Source: Dasypus novemcinctus (Eukaryota; Chordata; Mammalia; Cingulata; Dasypodidae). Taken from it: a DNA stretch of 64,000 nt. The notes under the pieces are model-generated. The model was not told the origin of the DNA and did not search any database. It saw nothing but the letters and a program-made list of their open reading frames with translations. The stretch lies in NCBI RefSeq assembly GCF_030445035.2, contig NC_080698.1:24707294-24771293 (forward strand), read 5' to 3'. Below, in pieces: positions 13,691 to 24,107 of this stretch; position 1 is the stretch's first letter, and every line of letters begins with the position of its first letter. Made by a program: the position numbers and the translations under genes.

Positions 13691-13997
13691 TGACTCTGAA
13701 CGCATCGAGCTTGCCCTGCAGGCTGCCAACTGTGCTCCCTGGGCCAGAAGAAAAAACAAAACCAGAGCCAAGAGCCCAGGGCAAGGGGCCACCGGTGGTT
13801 ACTGTAAGCAGAGTGTGGACAGGATATGGCAGTGCTTGAGCAGCGTCTGCTACGATAGGCTAACGTGGTTTCTGAAGCTCCAAGAGGGCAGGTAAATTTG
13901 TATATTTCCCAAATAAATTTGACCACAGGCTCCTCTCCGTAAAGCAGCCAGAATGAGTATTGTTCCATAATACACTTGGGGAGTTTCTTGTCTAGGT

Positions 13998-14192
13998 CAG
14001 TGTTCAGCAAACTTTGTCTATAAAGGGCCAGATAGTGAGTATTTTCAGCCTTGCAGGCCATTCACTCTGTGTGGCAACTACTCACCTCTGGTGTTGTGAA
14101 GACAGCTACAGATAATATGTAAATGAGCGAGCGAGGCTGAGTTCCCATAAAACTTGACAAAAGCTGTTGTTTGCTGACCCCTGACTTAGGTT
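13998..14192 (+). mobile_element. hAT-Charlie non-autonomous element (MER5/MER3 type)
   Basis: The left end 'ttcagcaaactttgtctata' and 'aagggccagatagtgagtat', and the right end 'tgttgtttgctgacccctga', are mutually inverted, as in hAT MITEs. Related copies lie at 29925 and 52400. Subfamily name is uncertain. Confidence 0.75.
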
Positions 14193-14369
14193 ATACAGCT
14201 CCATCCAACTCTTAGACACGAGGACACGTTTGTGGTTGTCCTGCCCGGCAGAGAGGGCAGACCCAGCCATCTTAGCAGACTTGGTTCCCTCCACCCATCG
14301 TGGCTCCAAAGTAAATGTGCTCCAGATGGATGTGCCTAGTGTCTCTGGAGCCCCATTCCAACCAGTCCC

Positions 14370-14560
14370 CTGCGGCAGCCTGTTCATCCCGTTTTGCCCA
14401 CAGACGCTCTGCTGGGGAAAAACAGCGGGGCCTAAATTTAATTATTCTGCTGGGGAAATAAAAATAGTGTCGCCCCAAGGCTCCCTGATGCCAAGAATTG
14501 TTGGTGTCACGGGAAGAGAAAAATAAACGGTGGCTCAAAATAAACAAGCCCTGCCCACAC
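14370..14560. promoter_or_regulatory. Candidate conserved non-coding element
   Basis: Non-repeat sequence with a 13-bp direct repeat 'tctgctggggaaa' at 14408-14420 and 14446-14458, flanking a homeodomain-like core 'taaatttaattatt'. CpGs are retained nearby. Only base-level conservation could establish function, and I cannot measure that here. Confidence 0.25.
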
Positions 14561-14689
14561 TACATCGGGTGTCAGCAGGGCCCTAGAGAGAAGTGAAGAC
14601 TGCGAGGAGCGGAGAAGGGGGTCAGCTGATAAGAGCTTTGTGTTTGAGCTTGATGACATAAGGAAAACAGTTACCCCAATGTGCCCATT

Positions 14690-14915
14690 TAGCCTGCCTT
14701 TATTGCCTACCTATTGAATGCCTGCTCTATGCCAAGCACTTTGTGCTCTGGATTAGACAGGACTGGCTGTATAATTTGTGGGGCCCTGTGCCGAGGGCAC
14801 ACACCCATGAAGCCGGCCCTGGGGCCAGATGTTGGTGTCACAAAGACATACATGGCAGCCCTGGCCCTAGAGAAGCTTACTATCCAGGAAGAGAGAGAAG
14901 ATGTGTAATAAAAGA
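14690..14915 (+). repeat. Ancient L2/MIR-type fragment interrupted by a short DNA-transposon remnant
   Basis: The host repeat is visible as 'tgcctgctctatgccaagca' before and 'ccctagagaagcttactatc' after. Between them, about 14757-14823, lies a remnant with 'gactggctgtataatttgtg' 'gggccctgtg' and 'atgaagccggccctgg', which resemble the ends of a short hAT-like element. This is a nested insertion of two ancient repeats. Confidence 0.5.
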
Positions 14916-14924
14916 CACTATCTG

Positions 14925-15330
14925 TGCTTTTAGCCCAACCCCTTTTCCACTTTCATCCACTTTAGATTCCAGTGAACTGCTGACACTCAACAGCCAGTAC
15001 CTGCATGTTTGTTGGCAGCTGTCCACAGGCTGCTGGAACCACTTTGCCTGCGAGCTCAGAGAACCAGAATTCCTGCACCAATCACTGCCCATGTGGGGGG
15101 ACTCTTAGTCCAAAACACCATCACCCCTGCCCCTGATTGGGTCAACTCTGGTGTGAAATGTGACCTGCCTCCAGACCTCCCCTTTGGCACTGAATTGCCC
15201 CGAGCTTGACTTCCTTCTTGCCCTGCCCCTACCAGCTCTTCCTGGGAATACTGCCTAATAGATCACCGTGACACAAATTCTCATTTCAGGATCCACTTTT
15301 GGAGAACCCAAACTAAGACATGCATATAAA
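14925..15330 (+). repeat. LTR (same family as 12.6, 40.5 and 43.3 kb)
   Basis: The 3' module reads 'ctaatagatcaccgtgacac', 'aaattctcatttcaggatcc' and 'ggagaacccaaactaagaca'. Compared with the inverted copies at 40.5 and 43.4 kb, the usual AATAAA is changed to AATAGA. The upstream half is diverged. Confidence 0.5.
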
Positions 15331-15343
15331 CAACGGGGGCATC

Positions 15344-15766
15344 GGGAAGTGGACGTGGCCCACTGGTTAGGGCATCCTGTCTACCACATGGGAGGTCTGC
15401 AGTTCAAACCCCGGGCCTCCTTGACCCGTGTGGAGCTGGCCCATGCGCAGTGCTGATGCGCACAAGGAGTGCCCTGCCATGCAGGGGTGTCCCCCGCGTA
15501 GGGGAGCCCCACGTGCAAGGAGTGCACCCCATAAGGAGAGCAGCCCAGCGCCAAAGAAAGTGCAGCCTGCCCAGGAATGGTGCCGCACACACGGAGAGCT
15601 GACACAACAAGGTGATGCAACAAAAAGAAAAGAGATTCCCGTGCCGCTGACAACAACAGAAGCAGACAAAGAACACGCAGCAAATAGACACAGAGAACAG
15701 ACAACTGGGGCAGGGGGAGAAGGGGAGAGAAATAAATAAATAAATAAATCTTAAAAAAAAAAAATG
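15344..15766 (+). repeat. DAS SINE (long form)
   Basis: Head 'gggaagtggacgtggcccac' with an A-box-like segment; 'tctgcagttcaaaccccggg' gives the B-box. The body carries the 'gcgcacaaggagtgccctgc' units and the long-form segment with 'gagctgacacaacaaggtga'. The tail is (AAAT)n followed by an A-run. The full body is retained and divergence is low. No convincing target duplication was seen. ORFs on both strands across it are SINE-derived. Confidence 0.92.
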
Positions 15767-15870
15767 GGGGTGTAAGGTACGAAATGAGAAGTACCAGCCC
15801 TGAGAAAGTAGCACGCAAATTCTGAAATGGGAAAAAGTGCTTCCAGCTGGAAGTTAATGAGTGGAAGTGT

Positions 15871-16265
15871 TGTGGAATTTAAGAGAAGTTTAATTATTTG
15901 AGTATAGAGAGGCCAGGACTCAGGAATGATTTTGAGAAGGAAAAATGGTTTATTGACAGCCGGCCGGACTCGGGAGCTTTTTGTTTGAATCCCGAGCCCG
16001 GAACAAGATTTTTAAACGTCTCTTATACAGAGAGGAAAGGCCAAATGGTCCCTTTGTTTCAGTTCTCAATAGGCTTCAATTAGCATATATCTCTTTCACA
16101 TCTTAGGTAAGCTTTTAGCAAGGACTCCAGACATTTTAGATAAGCCTTGGTTTTTGCATTTCTCTTAAATACTTAAAGTTTATAGCTCTTGCTTTGTTAA
16201 ACATTTCCTGGGACTGGAGCCTGCTGGTCCCTAAGAGCAGGACTGCAGCCTCTTACCGTTTCACA
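15871..16265 (-). repeat. Retroviral solo LTR, minus strand
   Basis: The element is bounded by 'tgtggaatttaag' and 'ccgtttcaca', giving TG...CA ends. The minus-strand polyadenylation signal is visible as 'aaatggtttattgacagccg', followed by a GC-rich R/U5-like block with CpGs ('gccggccggactcgggagct'). No coding remnants or primer-binding site are attached, so this looks like a solo LTR of an endogenous retrovirus. A target duplication is not evident. Confidence 0.6.
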
Positions 16266-16969
16266 CCTACAAGTCAAACAACTTAGTTATCTCTGAAGAG
16301 ACAAAGAGCCTTCCACTCATAGCCCACATCAGAAGAGGTGAGAGAAAGCTTGGATGAGGAGGCATTTATGCTGGGTCTTGAATAATGGATATTACTGCAA
16401 AGGGTTGAGATGACTGGTAGAACTAGGGAGTAAGTAATGTGCTGGATATTCTGTTTGTCCCTCCAGATCTTCTCTTCACTCTTCTCCCCTGCTCTTGCCT
16501 GGGATGGCTGACCTGGGTGGACTGTATCAAGAGATTCCCTGCCTCCCAGCTTGTTGGATTAGACCAGTGACTTGGCAGGCAATAGCAGGACAGAGGAGCA
16601 TGAGCCCTATGGCCTTCAGCAGGGAGCTGCTTTGTCTGCATTCTGAAGCCACTCCTTCCTTTGCCCCTTCAGGTCTAGGGGTGGGGATGGCCCCTCACCC
16701 TTGTCAGTGGTGGGGTGCTATACTACCTCAGGTAGGTTTCCCTAAACCTTGCCCACATCTATGTAACCTGTCTCTTTGTTCATGCTTCCCAAATACCGAG
16801 TTTGGATGTACCATCTGGGCCCTGCTAGGACTCTGACTTCCAGAGCTAGGAAAGGGAGGGAGGCCATCCAGGCCTGCAGCCCAGGCCTGAGGATGTGCAA
16901 GTGAGGAGGGAGCAGGAACTGCACAGAGAGGAGAGGAGGATTTTAAACCACGGGGTTAGGTTGAGGGCA

Positions 16970-17358
16970 AAATGTCAACTGCCTTGAATGGCAGCCGAAG
17001 AAGTTGAGACTTTGAACCCTGGCATGTCTGAACAGAGCGGGGGTGTGATCAGAGATGTGTTTGGAGGAGGTGGCCTGACCAAAAGGAAGGAGGAAATGGA
17101 AGATTTCTGAGGGTAAACTAGAGACAGCTTGTTCAGTTTAGTGACTATTGCAGTGATTTAGTCAGAGCCCGATAAAGGGCAGGACATCTGAACAAGATGG
17201 GAAAGGAGAGAAAGAGAAAGCTGCCTGGGCAGGTCCCCACCTCGGTGCACCCTTCCACCTTCACCAGGCAAAGTCCTTCTCATCTCCAGGCTTCACCTTG
17301 ACCACATCATTTCTCCTGGGAAACCTTTGCTGACCCTCCCTTTCGGACAATCTTAGGT
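16970..17358 (+). repeat. L2 LINE, part before the SINE insertion
   Basis: The blocks 'gggggtgtgatcagagatgt', 'tgactattgcagtgatttag' and 'ttgctgaccctccctttcgg' follow the L2 3' region order. The L2 resumes at about 17690 after the inserted DAS SINE. Confidence 0.55.
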
Positions 17359-17673
17359 CCCCTTTTTTTTTTTTTTTTTTAAAGATTTATTTATTTATTT
17401 AATTTCCCCCCCTCCCCTGGTTGTCTGTTCTTGGTGTCTATTTGCTGCGTCTTGTTTCTTTGTCCGCTTCTGTTGTCGTCAGTGGCACGGGAAGTGTGGG
17501 CGGCGCCATTCCTCGGCAGGCTGCACTTTCTTTCACGCTGGGCGGCTTTCCTCACGGGCACACTCCTTGCGAGTGGGGCTCCCCCACGCGGGGGACACCC
17601 TTGCGTGGCACGGCACTCCTTGCGCATATCAGCACTGCGCATAGCCAGCTCCACACGGGTCAAGGAGAACACA
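17359..17673 (-). repeat. DAS SINE (short form), 5'-truncated
   Basis: The minus-strand copy starts with a poly-T tract and 'atttatttatttatttaatt'. It carries the short-form junction, lacking the roughly 45-bp 'gagctgacacaacaagatga' segment of long copies. It ends at the complement of 'ctccttgacccgtgtggag', so the tRNA-like head (A and B boxes) is missing. It interrupts an L2. Confidence 0.88.
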
Positions 17674-17689
17674 GTGTCCCTACATTTTT

Positions 17690-17860
17690 AGAATTTAGCG
17701 TGGTGCAACTCTATTCATTTTACATTCGACTTGCCCCTTTGGGCCATAAACTTCATGAAGGCAAAGACTGTGTCAGTCTTAGCATTTTCTCTTTAGAGCC
17801 CAGCCTAACCCCTAGCGCTCAATGAATACATAATGAATGGAGGGATCAAAGGAAGGAGGG
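17690..17860 (+). repeat. L2 3' end, continuation after the SINE
   Basis: The text 'aaacttcatgaaggcaaaga', 'ctgtgtcagtcttagcattt' and 'tcaatgaatacataatgaat' is the typical L2 terminus and continues the element cut at 17358. Confidence 0.65.
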
Positions 17861-17879
17861 ATGCATGGAATCAGTGGCC

Positions 17880-19370
17880 TCTGAATGTTGCTGCGAGGAA
17901 AGGTGTCTGGACCTTGACTTTCTAGTATATATTTGGTTAGAATAATTTTAGAATAATGTTTGCATCCTCCTGTGGTATTCTCATGTTCTTATTTAGTTCT
18001 ACAGTGAGTTTCAGCAGTCCCATTTCAAAGGATAATTAATAGAGTCACATTTCTTCTGAGGAAGTTGGAATCACTGAGCTCTTTATGTCCTTGGCACAAA
18101 AGTGGATGCTGACAGGATGCAGTCAAGAAAGAAAAGGAAATTATGAAAAGCATTTTGAAAAGTAAACATCATTAGGGGGAGGAAATGATGAAGCTAAAAG
18201 AAATGTTTCTGGTTGAAGCCTACTTTGTATTACAAATCAAGAGGCTCGAATGGCTAGCCCGTTGGGGACAAATAGCCTGCAATTCATTTCTATCTCCTGC
18301 TGACTCTTGCACAACATGCTGCAAAATTCATCTAACTGATATTTGACAGTCCCTTCCTGCATGCTGGTAGAAGATGAGGCAGGGTACCCAGAGAAACATC
18401 TGGTTTACTGGGACCGATTCTACTGCACATTACCCCCAATTGTATATGCTGTTTACTAGTCAAGGTCCCCACATGACATAGTTAACACACTCAGATGGGC
18501 TGATGGAAAAGATCTTCACAAAGGGAACATGTGCAAATGTATGGACAGGATAAGAGAAGCCAACAAGGGGTGATGACCTAGCAGCGGGGGGATCCAATTG
18601 GTACCAATTCTAGAGCAGACAGGAATATATACATTTTATAACTGGAGTTGACTTTCCCACCCAGATGATCTAGGGGAGGCTCAAATAAGAAAATGAAAGT
18701 GACAGCACATGGAAAAATAACATTCTCTGAAAATGTTACTGTACACTGCCTTCCCCAACTCATTGTCCCTGTATCTCCTCCAATGCATTCTGCCCTCTTG
18801 CTATATGTTTATTGTCCCTCAAACAAAATGTACTTTTATTGCTCCATGGTTTTGAACACTAATTCTAGAAGCTTTCACTGGCCCCCTGCTCGCCATGCCA
18901 GGTGTGTATATCTGCTGTTTTGCTTGCCTGGAGTCTACTCCCTTCATGACTAGACTGGGTGGTCCATCAGGACCAGGTGGGCTTCCCATGCTCCCTGATT
19001 CTGAGGTAGGCCCACACTCACAGTGATTGGTTACCGATTAGGGCACATACCTTATTCAGGTCAAAGAATCAGTGCTAAAATGTTGCTGTTACTATTGAGG
19101 AAAAGGTCTTCTCTTTCTGCAAGGGCTTTCAGTCAGTGGAATAGATACCTGGAGAGAGCTGCCTGACAATGAAAGAACACAAAAGAAATCCCAGCTGAGT
19201 GATGCAGAGAAATGGATTCATTGTGACATTGTATGAGCACCTGGCTCTAGCCTTGCCCAGGAGCAGCAATTCATGATGCAAGACTCCCTCTATATCTCTC
19301 CATGATGTGAGGCTGGCAGTGGCTTTTGTGACTTGAGCCAGCTGAAGCCAGCCTTAAGTCCTGCTCTCCC
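17880..19370. other. Gene-free stretch, mostly unassigned
   Basis: A diverged L2-like segment may lie at about 18740-18960 ('ttgcttgcctggagtctact'). I found no exon, RNA gene or clear SINE in the rest. Confidence 0.45.
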
Positions 19371-19512
19371 AGACTCTCCCAGACCCTGAGCCCATCTCTA
19401 CAGTGCTATTTATCACTCTGTATAGTTTGATTTTTTTGTCGGTCTCTTCCATTACACTCCTGGAGTGTCTCTTTACCCCTGGCACAAATTAGTTAGTGCT
19501 TAATAAATATGG
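19370..19512 (+). repeat. L2 3' fragment
   Basis: 'cactctgtatagtttgattt', 'acactcctggagtgtctctt' and 'tgcttaataaatat' match the L2 end with moderate divergence. Confidence 0.5.
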
Positions 19513-19579
19513 GGGAAAAAAGAAATAAAGAGTCAAGGTTCCCAGGATAACATAGCTCAGTAAAAGTAGTCCCAGTTTC

Positions 19580-19684
19580 TTAATAATAGTAATAATAATA
19601 ATAAGAATGATGGTGATGATGATGGTGAGATGATAATGATGGTGATGATGATAATGATGACAATGGTGGTGGTGATGATGATAG
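19580..19684. repeat. Compound microsatellite (TAA)n-(GAT)n
   Basis: About eight TAA-type units grade into an imperfect run of GAT/GGT triplets. It explains the histidine-rich ORF on the minus strand. Confidence 0.95.
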
Positions 19685-19900
19685 CCACCATTTATTGAGC
19701 GCTGCACCTTTTAAGGGCTTTAGATCCTCAGAACCAGCACTGCAAGTAGTTATGCTAAATCACATTGCTTATGAGAAAACACAAGTTTCAAGTAACCTGC
19801 CCAGAGTCACACAGATAGAAGTGGCAGACACAAGATCTCCACCAGCCTCTGGCTCCAAAGTTCATGCCCTTGTCTATTATATGATAGCCTCCAAGCCTTT
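19684..19900 (+). repeat. MIR SINE
   Basis: 'ccaccatttattgagcgctg', 'cttatgagaaaacacaagtt', 'gcccagagtcacacagatag' and 'tggctccaaagttcatgccc' are MIR blocks in the right order. Confidence 0.75.
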
Positions 19901-19959
19901 CTTTCTACTTCTCCAACTTTCCTGAATGAAACCCCTATATTGACCTGCCACTCTTGATT

Positions 19960-20595
19960 CTGCCTTGCTTGAACTCTATCAGATCAAGAAAATAGTAATA
20001 AACTTAATTCCCTGCCCTGCCTCCCCATGCCAGGCCTGGCCCAGGATGGCCCTTGTGGCTGCATGCCAGGCAGGCAGAGAAGCATCTACCCTAGTTCAGA
20101 ATCCTTTTGGGGAAACTGAGAAATACCAGTCATGGAATTCAGATCCAAGAGTTCATGGAGGGTCAAAAGCTTTCCTCCACGTGGAACAGGAGCTTGCTGC
20201 AGGTGAAGAGCAAGTTCCAGCTGCCGGATGGTGGTAGTCTGTCCATCAGACTCCAGGACGGGCACCTGCAGTGCTGCACAAGTCAGGCATCATGCTTGTG
20301 ATAACGAATGGATTTCTTCATCAAGAATTGAAAATCAAGGAAAATTTTAAAGCACTACACACTTCCCTCCTCAGTTTCCAGCTGGTGCCTGATCAGGAGC
20401 AGCTCTGGGCTGTGAGTGTAGGGGGCAGTGAGGCAGGCATCTAGCTCATGAGGGACCTCAGCCAGCCCTTCAGTGGGTCTAATATGGCCTATGCATAAAT
20501 TCAAACTTATTCTATATCCAAGTATGCCTGGTTCCCGGAAAGCCAATTAAGTGATATAGGCTCTATAGGCTTTGGATATACAGGGAGGATGCAGA
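19960..20595. other. Unassigned sequence left of the LTR
   Basis: The 20040-20290 part is GC-richer and open in two forward frames (for example a 90-codon ORF at 19965-20237), but I recognise no family. A possibly related unassigned segment follows the LTR at 20932-21180. It could be a retropseudogene or ERV-derived sequence split by the LTR. Confidence 0.3.
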
Positions 20596-20931
20596 CTATA
20601 TGTGTTAATTCAAGCTTACACATATGGGGGATATGTGTTAATTCAAGACCTATCTGATAAACACTTAACACTCAAAAAAAACTAAAAAAGAAAGTCCTTA
20701 ACACTTAACACTCAAAAAAACTAAAAAAGAAAGTCCTTTTGCATAAAAGCACCATTTGAATCCCCATTCCTACATCCTGTGTATAAAAGGGACCCAAAAA
20801 TCCATTTGGGGCTTGGTTTTTATTAGGACAGAAGTCCACCTAGCCCGGCCGCTATTAATAAATCCTCCTCCTCAGATTCTTGCGTCCTGACCTTCAATAC
20901 CACGTTCACCCAACATTTCTCTGCCACAACA
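20596..20931 (+). repeat. Retroviral solo LTR with internal tandem duplication
   Basis: Promoter-like 'tgtgtataaaaggga', a polyadenylation signal in 'gctattaataaatcctcctc' and a 3' end 'tctctgccacaaca' give the U3-R-U5 order of an endogenous retroviral LTR on the + strand. Nothing like a primer-binding site follows, so it appears solo. U3 contains a 40-bp tandem duplication (20660-20699 and 20700-20738) and a 17-bp direct repeat (20598-20614 and 20631-20647). The 5' boundary is uncertain and could lie up to 300 bp further left. Confidence 0.6.
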
Positions 20932-21192
20932 GGTTCAGCTGCAGGGCTGCTCCAAGATCAGGTACATGATCAGAGTGAGGAAGGAGATCTGTGTGGAGCG
21001 GGTCACAGGGAAAATCCAAAGAGAAACCTACTAGATCGATGCAGAGGGGAAACCATGGAAAAGGAGCTGGTGGCCCACGTGGACGCCGTGATGACCCTCG
21101 GCAGAGGAAAGACACGAGATACCTGTTGACTGGGTCAGGCAGAAAGGAAGGGAAGATTGCCAACTGGAAAGTCGAATAAACATGGGTAAAAC

Positions 21193-21263
21193 AGGAAGGA
21201 AGGAGGGAAGGAGGGAAGGAGGGAAGGAGGGAAGGAGGGAGGAAGGGAAGGTGGAAGGAAAAG
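21193..21263. repeat. (GGAA)n-type microsatellite
   Basis: Imperfect AAGG/GGGA repeats run for about 70 bp and generate the lysine/glycine/glutamate-rich ORF at 21182. Confidence 0.95.
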
Positions 21264-21552
21264 ACTTACTCCAATTGTGGGTCAAGTCAATTCCCCAAAT
21301 ATCTAGTTTTTCCTTGGGGTCCAGAAGCAACCAAGAGCAGCATTTGAGTCAAATCCACTCGGGACTGAATTCCAGCTCTGTCACAACCTAATGACCTTGG
21401 ACAAAGAGAATTGGTAAAGTTCCCCAGAAGTCTACACTTCTACTCCCTATTGCTCGCCATATATACATACATTTGTAGATCTTTATCTTTTTCAGTTGTC
21501 TCTTCCAGGAAGCCTTCCATCCCTCCTGCCCCCACTGGTGTTACACATAGAG

Positions 21553-21732
21553 TTGCCAGGTATAACAAATAAAAATACAGGGCACCCAATGAAATTTGAA
21601 TTTCAGAAAAATAACAAAAACTTTTTTGGGTACAAGTGTATCCCATACAATATTTTGGGCATACTTAGACTGAAAAATTATTAGTTTTCTGAAATCCAAA
21701 TTTAACTGAATATAACTGGCAATCCTAGTTAC
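21553..21732. mobile_element. Palindromic MITE-type DNA transposon
   Basis: The left half ('gttgccaggtataacaaata', 'gaaatttgaatttcagaaaa', 'aagtgtatcccatacaatat') is the approximate reverse complement of the right half ('attttgggcatacttagact', 'ttctgaaatccaaatttaac', 'ctggcaatccta'). The whole 180 bp can fold into one hairpin. Such elements are known fossils in mammals (MER53-like); the exact name is not certain. Confidence 0.75.
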
Positions 21733-21749
21733 ATATCCCTCTCTGAGGA

Positions 21750-22600
21750 AGGGCAATCTCTCCTTTGCAGAGTTTTCCTCCCCTACTATAATTGCTCTAT
21801 GTCCAGGTTGACACCTATAACATCTGTGCTAACAGGTAACTTTAAGATCCTCTGAAGTTAAAGAAATACTATTAAGTTTGTAAGCAGTGATAACGATACA
21901 TGGTTAATTTTTAAGAGCTTTTGTCTTTTAGGATGCACACTGAAATATGTGCTGCAAAAATGGAAAAATTTGATTAAACGATTTCTATAAAAATCTCTGA
22001 AGCCCAGAGAAGCAAATTGGGATATTTCCAACATTTGTTAGGTTAAGTTATCTGTATATTGCCTCAACTTTCCCCTATCCCTCACTGTCACATGAAAGAG
22101 ACTGCCCTCGGCATCTGCCCCACATTTGAGTCAGAAGGGACCATAATTAGATTTTGTGTCCTGCTTGGATGAACTTCAGTGAGAGAGTGACCCGAAGCCC
22201 ATAGTCACCAAGAAGCTGCCCTCTCCTTTACCACACACTGAAAGGTCACATCTGTGTGTAGCCTACACTGAGGAGGTCTTCCCTTCCTATTTCATTTCAT
22301 CTCTGAGGGAGGAGGGTAATGGGGGACGGGACTCCCTTTTCATTTAACTTTTAGACTTCGTGTTTGCAGTGTGTTAACCTTCAACCTCCCTTCAAAGCCC
22401 CTGGTGGCAGTTCCCAAGATTAAAGTTCTGCTGTGAACCAAAGAGGCTCTTTCTCCTTGTCCTTAAAAGGGCAGTCAATGGAGAAAGAGGTCCAGAAGAG
22501 AGGAAGAAAAAGAGAAGAGTGACATTTGGAAACTCCATCTAGGAAGCAATCTAGCTAATAGTGGTTGTCAGGTTTTTCCCTAACATCTTTACGGCTTTTG
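21750..22600. other. Gene-free stretch, unassigned
   Basis: No recognisable repeat, exon or RNA gene was seen. It may be unique intergenic DNA. Confidence 0.45.
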
Positions 22601-22697
22601 AGAAAGAAAGAGAGAGAAGGAGGGAAGGAAGGAGAAAGGGGAGAAGGAAGGAGGGGAGGGAGGGAGGGAAGGACGGAGGGAAGGAGGGAAGGGAAAA
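22601..22697. repeat. (GGAA)n-type microsatellite
   Basis: Purine-only AAGG/GGGA repeats for about 95 bp, with a GAGA-type leader. Confidence 0.95.
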
Positions 22698-23029
22698 CGT
22701 ACTCATAACAGAAAATTCAAGCAAAAATAGAAAAGCACAAAATCATTACAATCATTATCAATCCTGCAATTATGTCTTTGATAGAAGTCTCCATCACTTG
22801 CATCTGGAGATAAAGAATCTAGAGAAGCTCTAAGTAACCAGGGCATCTGGGAGAAATGGCTGATTTCAGGATGGGTCCAAGAACATCTTTTTTTGTGCCA
22901 GAAAGAAGGGAAGTGCTAAAATAATAATAATAATAGTAATGGGGCATTTCACAGGAACCAGCCTGGAGAGGCTCTTACTGACCAAATCTGAGAAAATTGA
23001 TATCATAATAATAAAGATTAGTAATGAAT

Positions 23030-23373
23030 TATAAATTATTGAAAATAGGAAGGCATGAGTTCCTACTTAAGTTGATTAAAAAAAAGTTTAAATGGGGTGA
23101 AAAAAGGAGCTCTTGTTTATAGTAATTCCCAGTGCCAACTGGTAAATATGAAGAGAGTGCTGGAGCGAAGTTCCCACAGATAAATTGCAAGAGAAAGAGT
23201 AGAAGATATTCAGTGGAGAAACCAGACAATGCCTTGACCTAGCGAGCAAAATTAGTATCACAGGTGAGGGACAGATGGATATCACATGTCTCCAGATGTA
23301 CTGCTCCAGAGAGACACAATATCACTTATTCAGTATTCTAGCCAAGACTGCATAATCCAATCATGAGGGAACA
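23030..23373 (+). repeat. L1M 3' region, part before a younger L1
   Basis: 'gagaaaccagacaatgcctt', 'gggacagatggatatcacat', 'tccagatgtactgctccaga' and 'actgcataatccaatcatga' follow the old L1M 3' UTR. It is interrupted at about 23371 and resumes at 23733. Confidence 0.75.
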
Positions 23374-23732
23374 CTGGTGTGGAGAAAGTGGCCATGGTGG
23401 CTGCTGAGGGTAGGGAGTAGGAGGGAGAGATGTGATGTGGGGACATTTTCAGGGGTTGGAGTTGTCCTGGGTGGTGCTGCAGGGACAGTTACTGGACACT
23501 GTATGTCCTCCCATGGCCCACTGGTAGACTGTGGGAGAGTGTAGGCTATGGGGTGGACCATTGACCATGAGGTGCAGCCGGTGCTCAGAGATGTATTAAC
23601 CAAGTGCAATGAATGTCTCATGCTGATGGAGGAGGTTGTTGTTATGGGGGGAGGAGTGGGGTGAGGGAGGTGGGGGGTATATGGGGACCTCATTTTTTTA
23701 ATGTAACATTAAAAAAATAAAGACAAAAAAAA
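23374..23732 (+). repeat. Xenarthran L1 3' end inserted in the L1M
   Basis: A 5'-truncated L1 3' UTR, G-rich, ending 'gtatatggggacctcatttt', 'aatgtaacattaaaaaaata' and an A-rich tail. The reverse complement of the 34806-36495 insertion shows the same order (the 'tgtattcaccaaatgcagtg' block, the 'gttgatgtgggaggagtggg' block, then the 'aatgtaacat' end), which identifies both as one family. Confidence 0.75.
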
Positions 23733-24085
23733 GTCAATGCAATAAAAGACAAAGAAAGACTGTGAAAATATTCCAGATTAAAGGAGACAAAAGAGGCATT
23801 TCAACTAAATGCAGGGTCTTAATCCTAGACTGGGTTCTGTATTGAGGGAAAACAAATGTAAAGGACATTAATAGGACAATTGTCAAAAATGTAATATGGA
23901 CAATGGGTTAAATAAAAGTCATACATCAGTGTCAAATTTCCTGAAATTTTAACTCTGCGATGATATTGGAAGAGAATGTTCTTCTGAGCAAATACACTTT
24001 GAAATATTTAGGGATAAAGGGACATGGTATATGCAACTTGCAAAGAATTTGGAAAAAATAGAGAAACATATTGAAGATCTAAACT
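23733..24085 (+). repeat. L1M 3' end, continuation
   Basis: 'gacaaagaaagactgtgaaa', 'ttccagattaaaggagacaa', 'actaaatgcagggtcttaat', 'agaatgttcttctgagcaaa' and 'tatttagggataaagggaca' are the terminal L1M blocks and complete the element cut at 23373. Confidence 0.8.
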
Positions 24086-24107
24086 ATGGCTGGAGCAATG
24101 ACAGCTC

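Noticed and set aside
15344-15430. Possible tRNA gene (A and B boxes, clover-leaf-like head)
   Set aside because: The promoter boxes belong to the SINE head. The same head is repeated in the other DAS copies and is followed by SINE body and A tail, so it is not a free tRNA gene.
19489-19707. Histidine-rich minus ORF
   Set aside because: Produced by the (GAT)n microsatellite on the opposite strand.
15871-20931. Possible provirus between the LTRs at 15.9 and 20.6 kb
   Set aside because: The two LTRs differ in sequence and orientation, and the DNA between them is L2, DAS, MIR and unique sequence with no gag, pol or env resemblance.
21182-21391. Lys/Glu/Gly-rich ORF, with similar ones at 22561
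   Set aside because: Translations of GGAA microsatellites.
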